NCBI RefSeq assembly: GCF_015477805.1
Contig: NZ_JADLQL010000003.1
Location: 496,001-560,000 of the forward strand
Direction of reading: 5' to 3'
DNA from: Nocardia flavorosea
GTDB lineage: Bacteria > Actinomycetota > Actinomycetes > Mycobacteriales > Mycobacteriaceae
Length of the DNA: 64,000 bases
The position numbers were made by a program, and so were the translations under genes. Positions 17,460 through 26,492 of the stretch are shown one piece after another. The notes below the pieces were generated by a model. That model did not search any database. It was not told where the DNA came from and saw only the letters and a list, made by a program, of their open reading frames with translations. Each line of letters opens with the position of its first letter. Within the stretch, counting starts at the first letter, position 1.

Positions 17460-18137
17460 ATGAAGCCGAAGATTCTGGTCGTCGACGACGATATGGCCCT
17501 TGCGGAGATGCTCACCATCGTCCTGCGGGGCGAGGGTTTCGACCCGCACGTGGTCGGCGACGGCACCCAGGCACTGTCGGCGGTCCGGGAGATCCGGCCC
17601 GACCTGGTCCTGCTGGACCTGATGCTGCCGGGGATGAACGGTATCGACGTATGCCGGGTGCTGCGTGCCGATTCGGGTGTGCCGATCGTGATGCTCACCG
17701 CCAAGACCGATACCGTCGATGTGGTGCTCGGCCTCGAGTCCGGCGCCGATGACTACATCGTCAAACCCTTCAAACCGAAGGAGCTCGTGGCGCGGGTGCG
17801 CGCCCGGTTGCGGCGCACCGAGGAAGAGCCGGCCGAGCTGCTGAATATCGCCGATATCGTGATCGATGTGCCGGCGCACAAGGTCACCCGTGAAGGCGCG
17901 CAGATCTCGCTGACCCCGCTGGAATTCGATCTGCTGGTGGCGCTCGCGCGTAAACCGCGGCAGGTCTTCACCCGCGAGGTGCTGCTGGAACAGGTGTGGG
18001 GCTACCGGCACGCCGCCGATACCCGGCTGGTGAACGTCCATGTCCAGCGCCTACGCGCCAAGGTCGAGAAGGATCCGGAGAATCCGGAGATCGTGCTGAC
18101 CGTTCGTGGTGTGGGATACAAGGCCGGTCCGCCGTGA
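17460..18137 (+). CDS. mtrA: Two-component response regulator MtrA
   Basis: An OmpR/PhoB-type regulator that controls cell-wall hydrolases, division and DNA replication genes in mycolic-acid bacteria. The 225-residue protein has a receiver domain (DDD near the N-terminus, phosphoacceptor Asp53 in LLDLMLPG, and the conserved Lys in VKPF) and a winged-helix DNA-binding domain ending LTVRGVGYKAGPP. It is almost identical in pattern to M. tuberculosis MtrA. It heads an mtrA-mtrB-lpqB operon. Confidence 0.98.
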   Translation: MKPKILVVDDDMALAEMLTIVLRGEGFDPHVVGDGTQALSAVREIRPDLVLLDLMLPGMNGIDVCRVLRADSGVPIVMLTAKTDTVDVVLGLESGADDYIVKPFKPKELVARVRARLRRTEEEPAELLNIADIVIDVPAHKVTREGAQISLTPLEFDLLVALARKPRQVFTREVLLEQVWGYRHAADTRLVNVHVQRLRAKVEKDPENPEIVLTVRGVGYKAGPP

Positions 18138-18173
18138 TCGGTTACCGTCGGCTCCGGGCCCGGAGGCGGTAGC

Positions 18174-20543
18174 TTGCGCGACCACGAAGGGTCCCGCACA
18201 GATCGCGATCCGGGCGGGAGCGGGGGCCGGGACCGGCTGCGGCAGGCGCTGGCTCCCGTCAACGAATGGTCTCAGCACGTCGGTAGATCACTCGGGCTGC
18301 TCTGGCGGCGCTCGCTGCAATTGCGGGTCATAGTTTCCACGCTGACGCTGTCGCTGATCGTTATCACCGTTCTCGGTGTAGTGCTGACCAGCCAGATCAC
18401 CGACCGGCTGCTGGATGCCAAGATCAATGCCGGCGTCGAGGAGATGGACCGGGTCCGCAATACGGTGGAGGGCCAGCTCGCCGGCGTGCACGATGTCACC
18501 ACCCAGGAGCAGCGGCTGACCGATGCCCGGGAGTCGCTGTCCAATCGCCGCGAATCGAGCCGCTCCGGCGGCGCCGCGGGCAGTTTCGATTCGGCACTGA
18601 GCGTGATCGGCGGTACGCCGCAGCAGGTGATCGCGGTCGGGCCCATCAAACAGGTGCCCGATTCACTACGTCGATTCGTGCAGCGCAATCAGGTCAGCTA
18701 CCAGTTCGCCAATGTCTCCGACCCGGATGGTTACCGCGGCCGGGCATTGATCCTCGGCAGTCCCAGCGCCGAAGTGCCCACGCTGGAGATCTACCTGATC
18801 TTCCCGCTGGCCAACGAGGAACGCAGCCTGTCGCTGATGCGCGGAACCATGATGGTCGGCGGCGCGGTGCTGTTGATCCTGCTGGCCGCGATCACCGCGC
18901 TGGTGACCCGCCAGGTCGTCCTGCCGATTCGGTCCGCCGCGCGGATTGCCGGGCGGTTCGCCGACGGCCGGCTCAAAGAACGCATGCTGGTCCGCGGCGA
19001 CGACGATATCGCCCGCCTGGCCAAGGCGTTCAACGAAATGGCCGAAAGTCTGTCCAACCAGATCAACCAGCTCGAGGAATTCGGCAATCTGCAACGCCGC
19101 TTCACCTCCGATGTGAGCCACGAACTGCGCACACCGCTGACCACGGTGCGGATGGCCGCCGATCTCATCCACGGCAGCAGCGACGATCTGGATCCGGCAC
19201 TGGCGCGCAGCGCCGAACTGCTGGTGACCGAACTGGACCGGTTCGAAGGACTGCTCAACGATCTGCTCGAGATCTCGCGCCACGACGCCGGTGTCGCCGA
19301 ACTCCAGGTGGAATCGCTGGATGTGCGGATGTGCGCGCGGGCCGCGATTTCCACGGTGCGCCATCTCGCCCGCGACGCCGGGGTCGAGGTGGTGATCGAT
19401 CTACCGGAGGAACCGGTGGTCGCCGAGGTCGATCCGCGCCGGGTCGAGCGGGTGCTGCGTAATCTGCTGGCCAACGCCATCGACCACAGCGAAGGTAAAC
19501 CGGTATTGATCCGGATGCGCGGGGATGCCGAGGCCAATGCGCTGGCGGTGGTGGTCCGGGATCAGGGTGTCGGGTTGCGGCCGGGGGAGGAGAAACTGGT
19601 CTTCAGCAGGTTCTGGCGCTCCGACCCGTCGCGGATGCGCCGCTCCGGCGGCACCGGTCTCGGACTGTCGATCAGCGTGGAGGACGCGAATCTGCACGAT
19701 GGCAAACTGGAGGCCTGGGGTCGTCCCAATATCGGCGCCAGTTTCCGGCTGACGCTGCCGCTGGTGCGCGGTCAGAAGATGGGCAAGAGCCCACTGCCGC
19801 TGGAGCCCGGTATGCGCAAGGCGCCGCGGCGCCCGCAGGCCGAAGGCGATCAGAACGGGGCCGAGCGAGTGGAGCTGGGTCCGCCGGTGACCGAGTCGGA
19901 GCCGTGGGCGCCCCGGCCCGCGGGTGCTACGGAAGCCGGCCGGGCAGCCGCTGAGGGCGCTGCTACCACGGCCGCCGCCGAGTCCCGCGGCGGCGGTTGC
20001 GCTCCGGCGGGCCCGGGAGCGCAGACTTCCGATCCGGCGCAAGCCGCCGGGGGCAGCGCAGATGCCGCCGGGCCCGGTGGAGACGCTGCCGAGAACGACT
20101 CCGGCGTCGAGGCGCCCGGTGCGGCGGGAGTCACCGGCGAGAGCCCGGGTTCCGCCGGATCCGGCGGAACCCGGCCCGCTGCGCACAGGCCGGGTAGCCC
20201 GGCCGCCGGTGCGGCTGCCGCCGGTGGGGCCGGCGCGGGTGCCGGCCGCGGTGAGGACCGGCCCGCGCCGGACCCGAGTAGCGAGTCCGCCGGTACATCC
20301 GGGACCGCCGCGGACGGCACCGGCGTGGGAGGCGACGCTGGGGCGGCCGAAGCCGTCGCGGACAGTGGCCCGGGTGCCGAGGCGCCCGGTGCGGCCGGAG
20401 CCGGTGGGGACACTGCCGGCGCGGACAACCCCGCAGCGGCGGGAACCGACCCTCCCGCACGCGAGAACGGCTCATCCGCAAGCGATTCCGCCGAGCCTGC
20501 GCCACCGACCGTGTTCACCGACAGCGGAGACCAGAAATCATGA
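18174..20543 (+). CDS. mtrB: MtrB sensor histidine kinase with a very long C-terminal tail
   Basis: The membrane-bound partner of MtrA. TTG at 18174 is preceded by GGAGG at seven bases. After a basic N-terminus there is a first membrane helix (about residues 51-73), an extracytoplasmic sensor region, a second helix (about 225-245), HAMP, and HisKA with His316 in DVSHELRTPLTTV. The ATPase boxes NLLANAIDH, DQGVGLRPG and GGTGLGLSI follow. The kinase fold ends near residue 525. The remaining 260 or so residues are Ala/Gly/Pro/Ser/Glu-rich with imperfect repeats such as EAPGAAG. M. tuberculosis MtrB has 567 residues, so the tail is unusually long. The stop overlaps lpqB. Confidence 0.96.
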   Translation: MRDHEGSRTDRDPGGSGGRDRLRQALAPVNEWSQHVGRSLGLLWRRSLQLRVIVSTLTLSLIVITVLGVVLTSQITDRLLDAKINAGVEEMDRVRNTVEGQLAGVHDVTTQEQRLTDARESLSNRRESSRSGGAAGSFDSALSVIGGTPQQVIAVGPIKQVPDSLRRFVQRNQVSYQFANVSDPDGYRGRALILGSPSAEVPTLEIYLIFPLANEERSLSLMRGTMMVGGAVLLILLAAITALVTRQVVLPIRSAARIAGRFADGRLKERMLVRGDDDIARLAKAFNEMAESLSNQINQLEEFGNLQRRFTSDVSHELRTPLTTVRMAADLIHGSSDDLDPALARSAELLVTELDRFEGLLNDLLEISRHDAGVAELQVESLDVRMCARAAISTVRHLARDAGVEVVIDLPEEPVVAEVDPRRVERVLRNLLANAIDHSEGKPVLIRMRGDAEANALAVVVRDQGVGLRPGEEKLVFSRFWRSDPSRMRRSGGTGLGLSISVEDANLHDGKLEAWGRPNIGASFRLTLPLVRGQKMGKSPLPLEPGMRKAPRRPQAEGDQNGAERVELGPPVTESEPWAPRPAGATEAGRAAAEGAATTAAAESRGGGCAPAGPGAQTSDPAQAAGGSADAAGPGGDAAENDSGVEAPGAAGVTGESPGSAGSGGTRPAAHRPGSPAAGAAAAGGAGAGAGRGEDRPAPDPSSESAGTSGTAADGTGVGGDAGAAEAVADSGPGAEAPGAAGAGGDTAGADNPAAAGTDPPARENGSSASDSAEPAPPTVFTDSGDQKS

Positions 20544-22354
20544 CCGTGCGCCCCCGATGCCCACGCTGGTTCCGGCTGGTCACCGCAGTCGTCGCGGTGG
20601 CGGGGCTGGTGGTCGTCGCCGGTTGCGCGAACCTGCCGGACTCCTCGCAGCCGCAGGCGCTGGGCACCATCAATCAGGAGCCGACGGCGGAGGGGCCGCC
20701 GCCGCCGATGCACGGTCGCGACCCGGATCTGCTGCTGCGCGATTTCCTGCAGGCCACCGCCGACCCCACCGATGGGCATCTCGCGGCCCGTCAGTACATG
20801 ACGCCCGCCGCGTCGACCCAGTGGAACGACGAAGAATCGCATGTCATCGTCGAGCGCGCGGATACGCTGCGCGAATCTCGTTCCGAGAACGAGGCGACGT
20901 ATGTGTTGCGTGCCCGGAAGGTCGGTGAGCTCGCCGATGACGGCTCCTACCATGTGGCCGACGGGATCATCGAGCACAAGATCGAGATGACCCGCGTCGA
21001 CGGCGAATGGCGGATCGACGAACTGCCCGACGGTGTGGTCATGGAGTACACCGCCTTCACCCAGTCATACCGACGGCATGTCCTGTATTTCGTCACCGCC
21101 GACGGCCGGCACGTGGCGCCGGACCTGCGCTGGGTCTCGGTGCGGCCGGACGATCTGACCCGGCGCCTGATCGATATGCTGATTGCGGGTCCGCAGCCCT
21201 ATATCGCGCCCGTGGTGCGCAACTATCTGAGCCCGCCCGCGGCCGTGCGCGGCACGATCACCAAAGCCAACGGCGATCCGGTCGGGGTGGGAGTCGGCTT
21301 GGGCGGCGTGCGGATCGATTTCTCCGGAATCGACGAATTGTCCCCGCGTGACCGTGAGCTCTTCGCCGCGCAGGTGGTGCTGACCCTGTCCGCTGCGGAT
21401 GTGCTCGGTCCCTACATTCTGCTCGCGGACGGCCGCCCGTTGGATGAACGGTTCGCCGAAGGGGGGTGGTCGGTCACCGATCTGGGCCCGGTCGCCGATT
21501 CCGTGCGACCCGAGTCGCGGGTGGGCCTGCACGCGCTTCGCGACGGAACACTGGTGGAGATCGAACCGGATGGCGGACCGCGGCCCGCTCCCGGCTACTT
21601 CGGCACCGTGCAGAATCTGCAGTCGGTGGGCCTGTCGCCGGATGGTAAACGGGTTGCGGCGGTAGCCGATGCGGGCCGGGAACCGCCGGAACCGCAACGC
21701 ACATTGATGATGGGCAGTTACGGCGGCGATGCCTTCCCGGTGGAGGAGGGCGGTACGATCACGCGCCCGTCCTGGACAGCGGACGGCAGCGCGGCCTGGG
21801 CGGTCGTCGACGGTAATCGGGTGATCCGGGCGGTCACCAACGGAGAAACCGGTACGGTGCTGCCGCAAGGTGTCGACACCACCGAATTGTTCGCCGGTAC
21901 TTCCGGCACCCCGCTACAGGCGCCGATCACCGAACTGCGCATATCGCGTAACGGGGTGAGCGCTGCCTTGATCGCCGACGGCAATGTGTACATCGCCATG
22001 GTCGTCGTCCGCCCGGACGGTACGTATGCGCTCACCTCTCCCCGGCGGATCGCCATCGAGCTGCCCACCTCGGCCACCGCCCTGGATTGGTACAGCGACG
22101 ATACGATCATCATCGCGAGCAGCGGCACGGTGGATCCCGTACGTACGGTCAAGATCGACGGTTCGGGTATGTCCTCGCTCGGGGGCCGGAACTTGACTCC
22201 GCCGGTCCGTCAGGTCACCGCTTCCAGCGAACGTCAGTACGTGGCGGATTCGCGGGCGGTGCTGGAGCTGACGCGTACCCCGGAGGGCGGGGATCCGTAC
22301 TGGCGCGAGGTGCCCGGGCTGGGCGCGGACGCGGTGCCCATCCTCCCCGGCTGA
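20540..22354 (+). CDS. lpqB: Lipoprotein LpqB, MtrAB-associated
   Basis: A 604-residue exported lipoprotein that binds the sensor domain of MtrB and modulates MtrA signalling. The signal peptide ends in a lipobox LVVVAGC, with Cys about residue 31. A GerMN-type domain follows (about residues 180-290), then a beta-propeller-like C-terminal half with segments such as VGLSPDGKRVAAVAD. ATG overlaps the mtrB stop (ATGA), so it is coupled to the kinase gene. Confidence 0.96.
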   Translation: MTVRPRCPRWFRLVTAVVAVAGLVVVAGCANLPDSSQPQALGTINQEPTAEGPPPPMHGRDPDLLLRDFLQATADPTDGHLAARQYMTPAASTQWNDEESHVIVERADTLRESRSENEATYVLRARKVGELADDGSYHVADGIIEHKIEMTRVDGEWRIDELPDGVVMEYTAFTQSYRRHVLYFVTADGRHVAPDLRWVSVRPDDLTRRLIDMLIAGPQPYIAPVVRNYLSPPAAVRGTITKANGDPVGVGVGLGGVRIDFSGIDELSPRDRELFAAQVVLTLSAADVLGPYILLADGRPLDERFAEGGWSVTDLGPVADSVRPESRVGLHALRDGTLVEIEPDGGPRPAPGYFGTVQNLQSVGLSPDGKRVAAVADAGREPPEPQRTLMMGSYGGDAFPVEEGGTITRPSWTADGSAAWAVVDGNRVIRAVTNGETGTVLPQGVDTTELFAGTSGTPLQAPITELRISRNGVSAALIADGNVYIAMVVVRPDGTYALTSPRRIAIELPTSATALDWYSDDTIIIASSGTVDPVRTVKIDGSGMSSLGGRNLTPPVRQVTASSERQYVADSRAVLELTRTPEGGDPYWREVPGLGADAVPILPG

Positions 22355-22412
22355 TACCGCGCCGGCCTGGGCTGTAGCCGGTCTGTCGGTGCCCGGCGGC
22401 ACACTCGCCGGT

Positions 22413-23045
22413 ATGCGGACACTCCTGGATCTGGTCCTGCCGGCCGAATGCGGTGGTTGCCGCCGCCCCGCGACACTGTGGTGCGGGGCGTGCGCGCGCA
22501 GCGTGGCGGGCCCGCCGGTCCGTATCCACCCCCGCCGTGATCCGGGGGTGCCGTGCTGGGCACTGAGCCCGTATCGCGGACCCGCGCGGCAGGCGGTGCT
22601 TGCGGCGAAGGAACGCGGCCGGCGCGATCTGACCGAGCCGCTCGGGCTGGCGCTGGCCGCCGGGCTGGCCGGGTTGCGGACCGCCGGCCGCCCGCTGATA
22701 CTTGTACCCTCGCCGAGCCGGCGGGCGTCTGCCCGGCGTCGCGGCGGCGATCCGGTGCTGGGATGCGCCCGGGCGGCGGCGCGGTCGCTGGACGGTTGCC
22801 GCGTGGTGCCGAGTCTGCGAGTCTGGTGGGGAGTCCGCGATTCGGCCGGGCTGTCGGCGCGCGAGCGCGATCGCAATCTACGCGGCCGGATCCGTGCGGT
22901 ACCGCTGCCCGCCGAGGCGGCGAAGGCGCAGGTCGTCCTGGTCGACGATGTGCTGACAACAGGAGCCACGGCGCAGGCCTGCGCCGTGGCTCTGGCGTCC
23001 GTCGGAACATATCTGGATGACATCTTGGTGACCTGCGCCGCGTGA
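22413..23045 (+). CDS. ComF-family protein with phosphoribosyltransferase domain
   Basis: A 210-residue protein related to ComFC and Rv3242c. The N-terminus has two CxxC pairs (ECGGC, WCGAC) that probably bind zinc. The C-terminal half is a type I phosphoribosyltransferase fold with the PRPP loop VVLVDDVLTTGAT. In competent Gram-positives ComFC assists DNA uptake; the actinobacterial role is not established. I start at the ATG giving MRTLLDLVLPAECGGC; a GTG eight codons upstream is possible. It follows the mtrAB-lpqB operon after about 60 bases. Confidence 0.88.
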   Translation: MRTLLDLVLPAECGGCRRPATLWCGACARSVAGPPVRIHPRRDPGVPCWALSPYRGPARQAVLAAKERGRRDLTEPLGLALAAGLAGLRTAGRPLILVPSPSRRASARRRGGDPVLGCARAAARSLDGCRVVPSLRVWWGVRDSAGLSARERDRNLRGRIRAVPLPAEAAKAQVVLVDDVLTTGATAQACAVALASVGTYLDDILVTCAA

Positions 23046-23235
23046 ATCCCCCGAAATTTGCGTGAACAGTGGCGAACCTCCGATCGGCGTACTACGGTCG
23101 CGTTCACACACCGGAGTTCCGGGAGTTTGGAGGTGGGCCTGCGATTCGAGTGCCGGCCGACTGATGGGACGCGGCCGGCAGCCGTTCATCCCGCCGCGCG
23201 CATCCGAAGTGTGCGGCCAGATCCGGGAGGTACGC

Positions 23236-23955
23236 GTGACGACATCTTCACGACCTTCAGTTCAGGACACAGCCCAGCCGCAGCTGCAAGACCGGCTCGA
23301 CCGTCCACGAGAGGCCCGCGCGGATATCGTGGTCAAGGGTCGTAACGTCGAGGTCCCCGACCATTATCGAATCTATGTGTCGGACAAGCTGTCCCGGCTG
23401 GAACGCTTCGATCCATCGATCTTCCTGTTCGACGTGGAACTGTTCCACGAACGCAACCGTCGTCAACGCAAGAGCTGCCAGCGGGTGGAGATCACCGCGC
23501 GCGGTAAGGGCCCGGTGGTGCGAGCCGAGGCATGCGCGGACAGTTTCTACGCCGCGTTCGAGGCGGTAACGGCCAAACTCGAGAGCCGGCTGCGTCGCAC
23601 GAAGGATCGGCGGCGGGTGCACTACGGTGACAAAACCCCTGTTTCGGTGCACGATGCCACCGCGGAGCTGGCCGAGGGGAATCTGCCCGGCGAGCTGTCC
23701 GGTGCCACCCACGATCATTCACCCCACACCACCAAACGAGCGGATTTCGCCGCCGATTACCCCGAATACGAGGGTCCAGGCCATATCGTGCGCACGAAGG
23801 TGCACCCGGCCGTGCCGATGACGGTCGACGACGCGCTCTACCAGATGGAGTTGGTAGGTCACGATTTCTTCCTCTTCCAGGACAAGGAAACCGATCGGCC
23901 GTCGGTGGTGTATCGCCGGCACGCGTTCGACTACGGCCTGATCAGGCTCGCGTAG
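23236..23955 (+). CDS. hpf: Ribosome hibernation-promoting factor, long form
   Basis: A 239-residue protein that binds the 30S subunit and promotes inactive ribosome dimers or hibernating monosomes. The N-terminal domain (about residues 30-130) is the HPF/YfiA fold, with IVVKGRNVEVPDHYRIYV and a basic stretch. The C-terminal domain ends HDFFLFQDKETDRPSVVYRR, the dimerisation module of long HPFs. GTG at 23236 is preceded by GGGAGG at five or six bases. In mycobacteria the homolog Rv3241c lies beside secA1; here the two are separated by the desaturase block. Confidence 0.95.
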   Translation: MTTSSRPSVQDTAQPQLQDRLDRPREARADIVVKGRNVEVPDHYRIYVSDKLSRLERFDPSIFLFDVELFHERNRRQRKSCQRVEITARGKGPVVRAEACADSFYAAFEAVTAKLESRLRRTKDRRRVHYGDKTPVSVHDATAELAEGNLPGELSGATHDHSPHTTKRADFAADYPEYEGPGHIVRTKVHPAVPMTVDDALYQMELVGHDFFLFQDKETDRPSVVYRRHAFDYGLIRLA

Positions 23956-23964
23956 ACGAGAGCA

Positions 23965-23998
23965 CAGCCGGCCGGTCCTGTACGGGCCCGGCCGGCTG
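23965..23998. terminator. Bidirectional terminator between hpf and bluB
   Basis: CAGCCGGCCGG at 23965-23975 pairs perfectly with 23988-23998 around a 12-base loop. It fills the 45-base gap between two convergent genes, the usual place of a shared terminator. There is no long T run. Confidence 0.6.
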
Positions 23999-24000
23999 GT

Positions 24001-24651
24001 TCATTGTTCGCGCCCGGCGTCGTAGCCCTCGTAGTGCACGGCGTCGGCCAAGGCCCGCCTGCCCCGCCAGCCGAAACGTTCGAGGTCGGGAGTGCGCTGG
24101 AATTCGGTCACCGGACCGATACAGAGCCACGCCACCGGCCGGATACCGGCGGGCAGACCGATGAGTTCGGCGAGGAACGGCGCATCGTAGAAGGAGACCC
24201 AGCCGACGCCGATCTGTTCCGCGGTCGCGGCCAGCCAAAGATTCTGGATTGCGAGAACCGTCGAATACACGCCGGTTTCGGGAACGGACGCGCGGCCCAG
24301 GATATGCGGCCCACCACGGGCGTCGTCGTGGACCACGACCACGCCGGTGCCGCTCTCCTCGATCCCCTCGATTTTGATCGGGTCGAAGGTCGCGGCCCGC
24401 TCCGGTGGCAGCGATCGAGCGAATTGGAGCCGCTTCTCCGCGACATGGGCGGCGAACTTGCGCAGGGTCGCGCGATTGCGAACGAGCACGAAATCCCACG
24501 GCTGGGAGTTTCCGACGCTCGGCGCGCAATGCGCCGCCTCGAGGATCCGCCACAGTACGGCATCGTCGACCGGTTCCCCGGTGAATTCGGCCCGGACATC
24601 CCGCCGCGTCCGGATCGCCTCGTACAAACTCATCTCCACGGCACCCACCAT
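24001..24651 (-). CDS. bluB: Nitroreductase-family 5,6-dimethylbenzimidazole synthase (BluB-like)
   Basis: A flavin-dependent protein of about 216 residues. BluB breaks down FMNH2 with oxygen to make 5,6-dimethylbenzimidazole, the lower ligand of vitamin B12. Family features are RTRRDVRAEFTGEP, AAHCAPSVGNSQPWDFV and VGWVSFYDAPFLAELIGLP. The start is either the ATG at 24651 (MVGAVEM) or the ATG at 24633 (MSLYEAIRTRR). No other cobalamin gene is in the window and I see no cobalamin riboswitch upstream, so a different nitroreductase activity remains possible. Confidence 0.82.
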   Translation of the reverse strand: MVGAVEMSLYEAIRTRRDVRAEFTGEPVDDAVLWRILEAAHCAPSVGNSQPWDFVLVRNRATLRKFAAHVAEKRLQFARSLPPERAATFDPIKIEGIEESGTGVVVVHDDARGGPHILGRASVPETGVYSTVLAIQNLWLAATAEQIGVGWVSFYDAPFLAELIGLPAGIRPVAWLCIGPVTEFQRTPDLERFGWRGRRALADAVHYEGYDAGREQ

Positions 24652-25004
24652 GTCAGTATCTCTGGTTCGCCCGGGTCGCCGGGCACGTTCGCGCTCCTCG
24701 AGTCCGGCCCCGGGGGCGAAGGGGCCGCAAACCCCGTGCCGCACGCGCCCCGACCGGGCTACGGACACAACCTCGGCCGAGGTGCGTCGATGGTCGCCGT
24801 GTTCGTCCGGCCGACCGGTCCGCTGGACCACCGCCGGCGACGACCGGGAGGCGCACAGGGCGGCGATGCTCGGCCGGCTGTGCCGGTGGCGCAGGCGCGC
24901 CCGTCCACACCTGCGCTCCGACGTGAAGACGACAATGGCCCGCACGTCATGTGCGGGCCATGTGCCGGTGCGGGCGGTGAGCGTACCTTTCGGTGCCCGG
25001 ATGC
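24652..25004. other. Intergenic stretch holding a terminator and no gene
   Basis: About 350 bases separate bluB from the desaturase upstream of it. Apart from a perfect hairpin at 24935-24961 I see no recognisable feature; the open frames are Arg/Pro-rich and match nothing known. A riboswitch for bluB was looked for and not found. Confidence 0.5.
24935..24961 (-). terminator. Terminator of the desaturase gene
   Basis: ATGGCCCGCAC and GTGCGGGCCAT form an 11-bp perfect stem with a five-base loop. It lies 44 bases beyond the desaturase stop codon. In the direction of transcription it is followed by a moderately T-rich TTGTCGTCTTC. Confidence 0.65.
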
Positions 25005-26270
25005 CTAGGAGGCGGCGGGAACGGGGGCGGAGGTGCGCCGGGAGAGTCGGCGGCGGCCCTCGGCGATCGCGGTACGCAGGCCGCGGCGTTTCCCGGTGAC
25101 CGGGTCGATCGTGGCGACGGCCCGGCCGTTGAACCGCCGTTCCGACGCCGTTTCCGGCGCATCGTCGGCGGTGTGTCGCAAATATTTGTTCGGCAGCGAC
25201 AGCTTCGCGATGGTTCGCCACGCCTTGAAATACTGGACGGGCAGCGAACCGGTCGTATACGGCAGATCGTACTTATCGCACAGTTCCCGGACCCGGACCG
25301 CGACCTCTGCGTACCGGTTGCTGGGCAGATCCGGGAACAGGTGGTGTTCGATCTGGTGGCTCAGATTACCCGTCATGAAATGCAAGAGCTTGCCGCCGGA
25401 AATATTGGCGCTGCCCAGCATCTGGCGCAGGTACCACTGCGCTTGGGTCTCGTTGTCGATATCGGCCTTGGTGAACTTCTCGGCACCGTCGGGGAAGTGG
25501 CCGCAGAAGATCACCGCGTTGGACCAGATATTACGGATGACGTTCGCCGCCAGGTTGGCGGTGAGGGTATGGAAGAAGGAGGGGCCGGTCAGCAGGGGGA
25601 AGACGACATAATCCTTCAACGCCTGTTTTTTGATCTTGGCCAGTACCTCGCCGACCTTACGGTCGAATTCGGCCCGTTCGGGCGTACCGGGCTGCACCTT
25701 CCCGGCCGCGATCTTGCCGAGTTCCAGATGCTGGATCGCGACCCCGTATTCGAACAGCGATTGCAGGACCAGGTTGTACACCGGATTGCCGATATTGAAC
25801 GGTTTCCAGCGCTGATCACGGGTGACCCGCAGCAGGCCGTAGCCGATATCGTCGTCCATGCCCAGGACGTTGGTGTACTTGTGGTGCAGATAGTTGTGGG
25901 TGTGCTTCCAGTGCTTGGAGGGGCCCGCGTTATCCCATTCCCAGTGCGTGGAGTGGATCTCCGGATCGTTCATCCAGTCCCACTGCCCGTGCATCACATT
26001 ATGGCCGATCTCCATGTTCTCGATGATTTTGGCGGTGCCCAGCAGAGCAACGCCGGCCAGCCAGGCCGGGGGCAGGAAACTGGCGAAAAGCACGGTGCGA
26101 CCGCTGATTTCGAGTGCACGCTGCAAACGGATGACATTGCGGATATAGCGGGCGTCGCGCTCACCGCGGGTGGATTCGATGTCTCGGCGAATCGCGTCGA
26201 ACTCTGCTCCGAGCGCTTCCACATCCGCCTCGGTGAGGTGCGCGTATTCCTTGACATCCGATATAGCCAT
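25005..26270 (-). CDS. Membrane fatty acyl-CoA desaturase (DesA3-like), copy 2
   Basis: A 421-residue membrane desaturase that would introduce a double bond into acyl-CoA, using diiron chemistry. Three histidine boxes are present: HNVMHGQWDWM, HTHNYLHHKYTNV and HQIEHHLFPDLPSNRY. It resembles M. tuberculosis DesA3 (Rv3229c) and is clearly a paralog of the adjacent copy. The ferredoxin reductase gene further upstream is the likely electron donor. An operator-like site at 26290-26307 lies 20 bases upstream of its ATG and is repeated at the reductase gene. The C-terminus has a basic tail. Confidence 0.93.
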   Translation of the reverse strand: MAISDVKEYAHLTEADVEALGAEFDAIRRDIESTRGERDARYIRNVIRLQRALEISGRTVLFASFLPPAWLAGVALLGTAKIIENMEIGHNVMHGQWDWMNDPEIHSTHWEWDNAGPSKHWKHTHNYLHHKYTNVLGMDDDIGYGLLRVTRDQRWKPFNIGNPVYNLVLQSLFEYGVAIQHLELGKIAAGKVQPGTPERAEFDRKVGEVLAKIKKQALKDYVVFPLLTGPSFFHTLTANLAANVIRNIWSNAVIFCGHFPDGAEKFTKADIDNETQAQWYLRQMLGSANISGGKLLHFMTGNLSHQIEHHLFPDLPSNRYAEVAVRVRELCDKYDLPYTTGSLPVQYFKAWRTIAKLSLPNKYLRHTADDAPETASERRFNGRAVATIDPVTGKRRGLRTAIAEGRRRLSRRTSAPVPAAS

Positions 26271-26284
26271 GCGGGCTACACTAC

Positions 26285-26307
26285 CGTAAGTTACGACACC
26301 GTAGGTT
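26285..26307. promoter_or_regulatory. Operator-like motif at the desaturase promoter
   Basis: GTTACGACACCGTAGGTT (26290-26307) agrees at 16 of 18 positions with a site upstream of the reductase gene (29214-29231). The inner half sites TACG and CGTA are palindromic around four bases. CGTAAGTTACG at 26285-26295 forms a second, overlapping palindrome. Confidence 0.6.
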
Positions 26308-26492
26308 TGGGGATATCGGTAGAAAATGTGGCGTGCGCCCTATTGCAGATCCCAAAACCGGGTGCTATATCAACGGGACACGCCGATGGCCTGGGTCACT
26401 GCGGTGACTCGATCGCATCATCGGTGGATCCGGGGCGCACGTTACACCCGAATCCGCGCGGCCGCGCGGCGAAATATCCGGCCCCGCGGCGG

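Noticed and set aside
19916..20543. The mtrB tail as a separate gene or frameshifted sequence
   Set aside because: The frame is continuous from the kinase domain, has no internal ribosome binding site, and ends in an exact ATGA overlap with lpqB.
24652..24800. Possible cobalamin or other riboswitch before bluB
   Set aside because: On the minus strand there is a CGAGGAGCGCG stretch, but neither the B12 box nor the SAH core is complete, and no consistent pairing was found.
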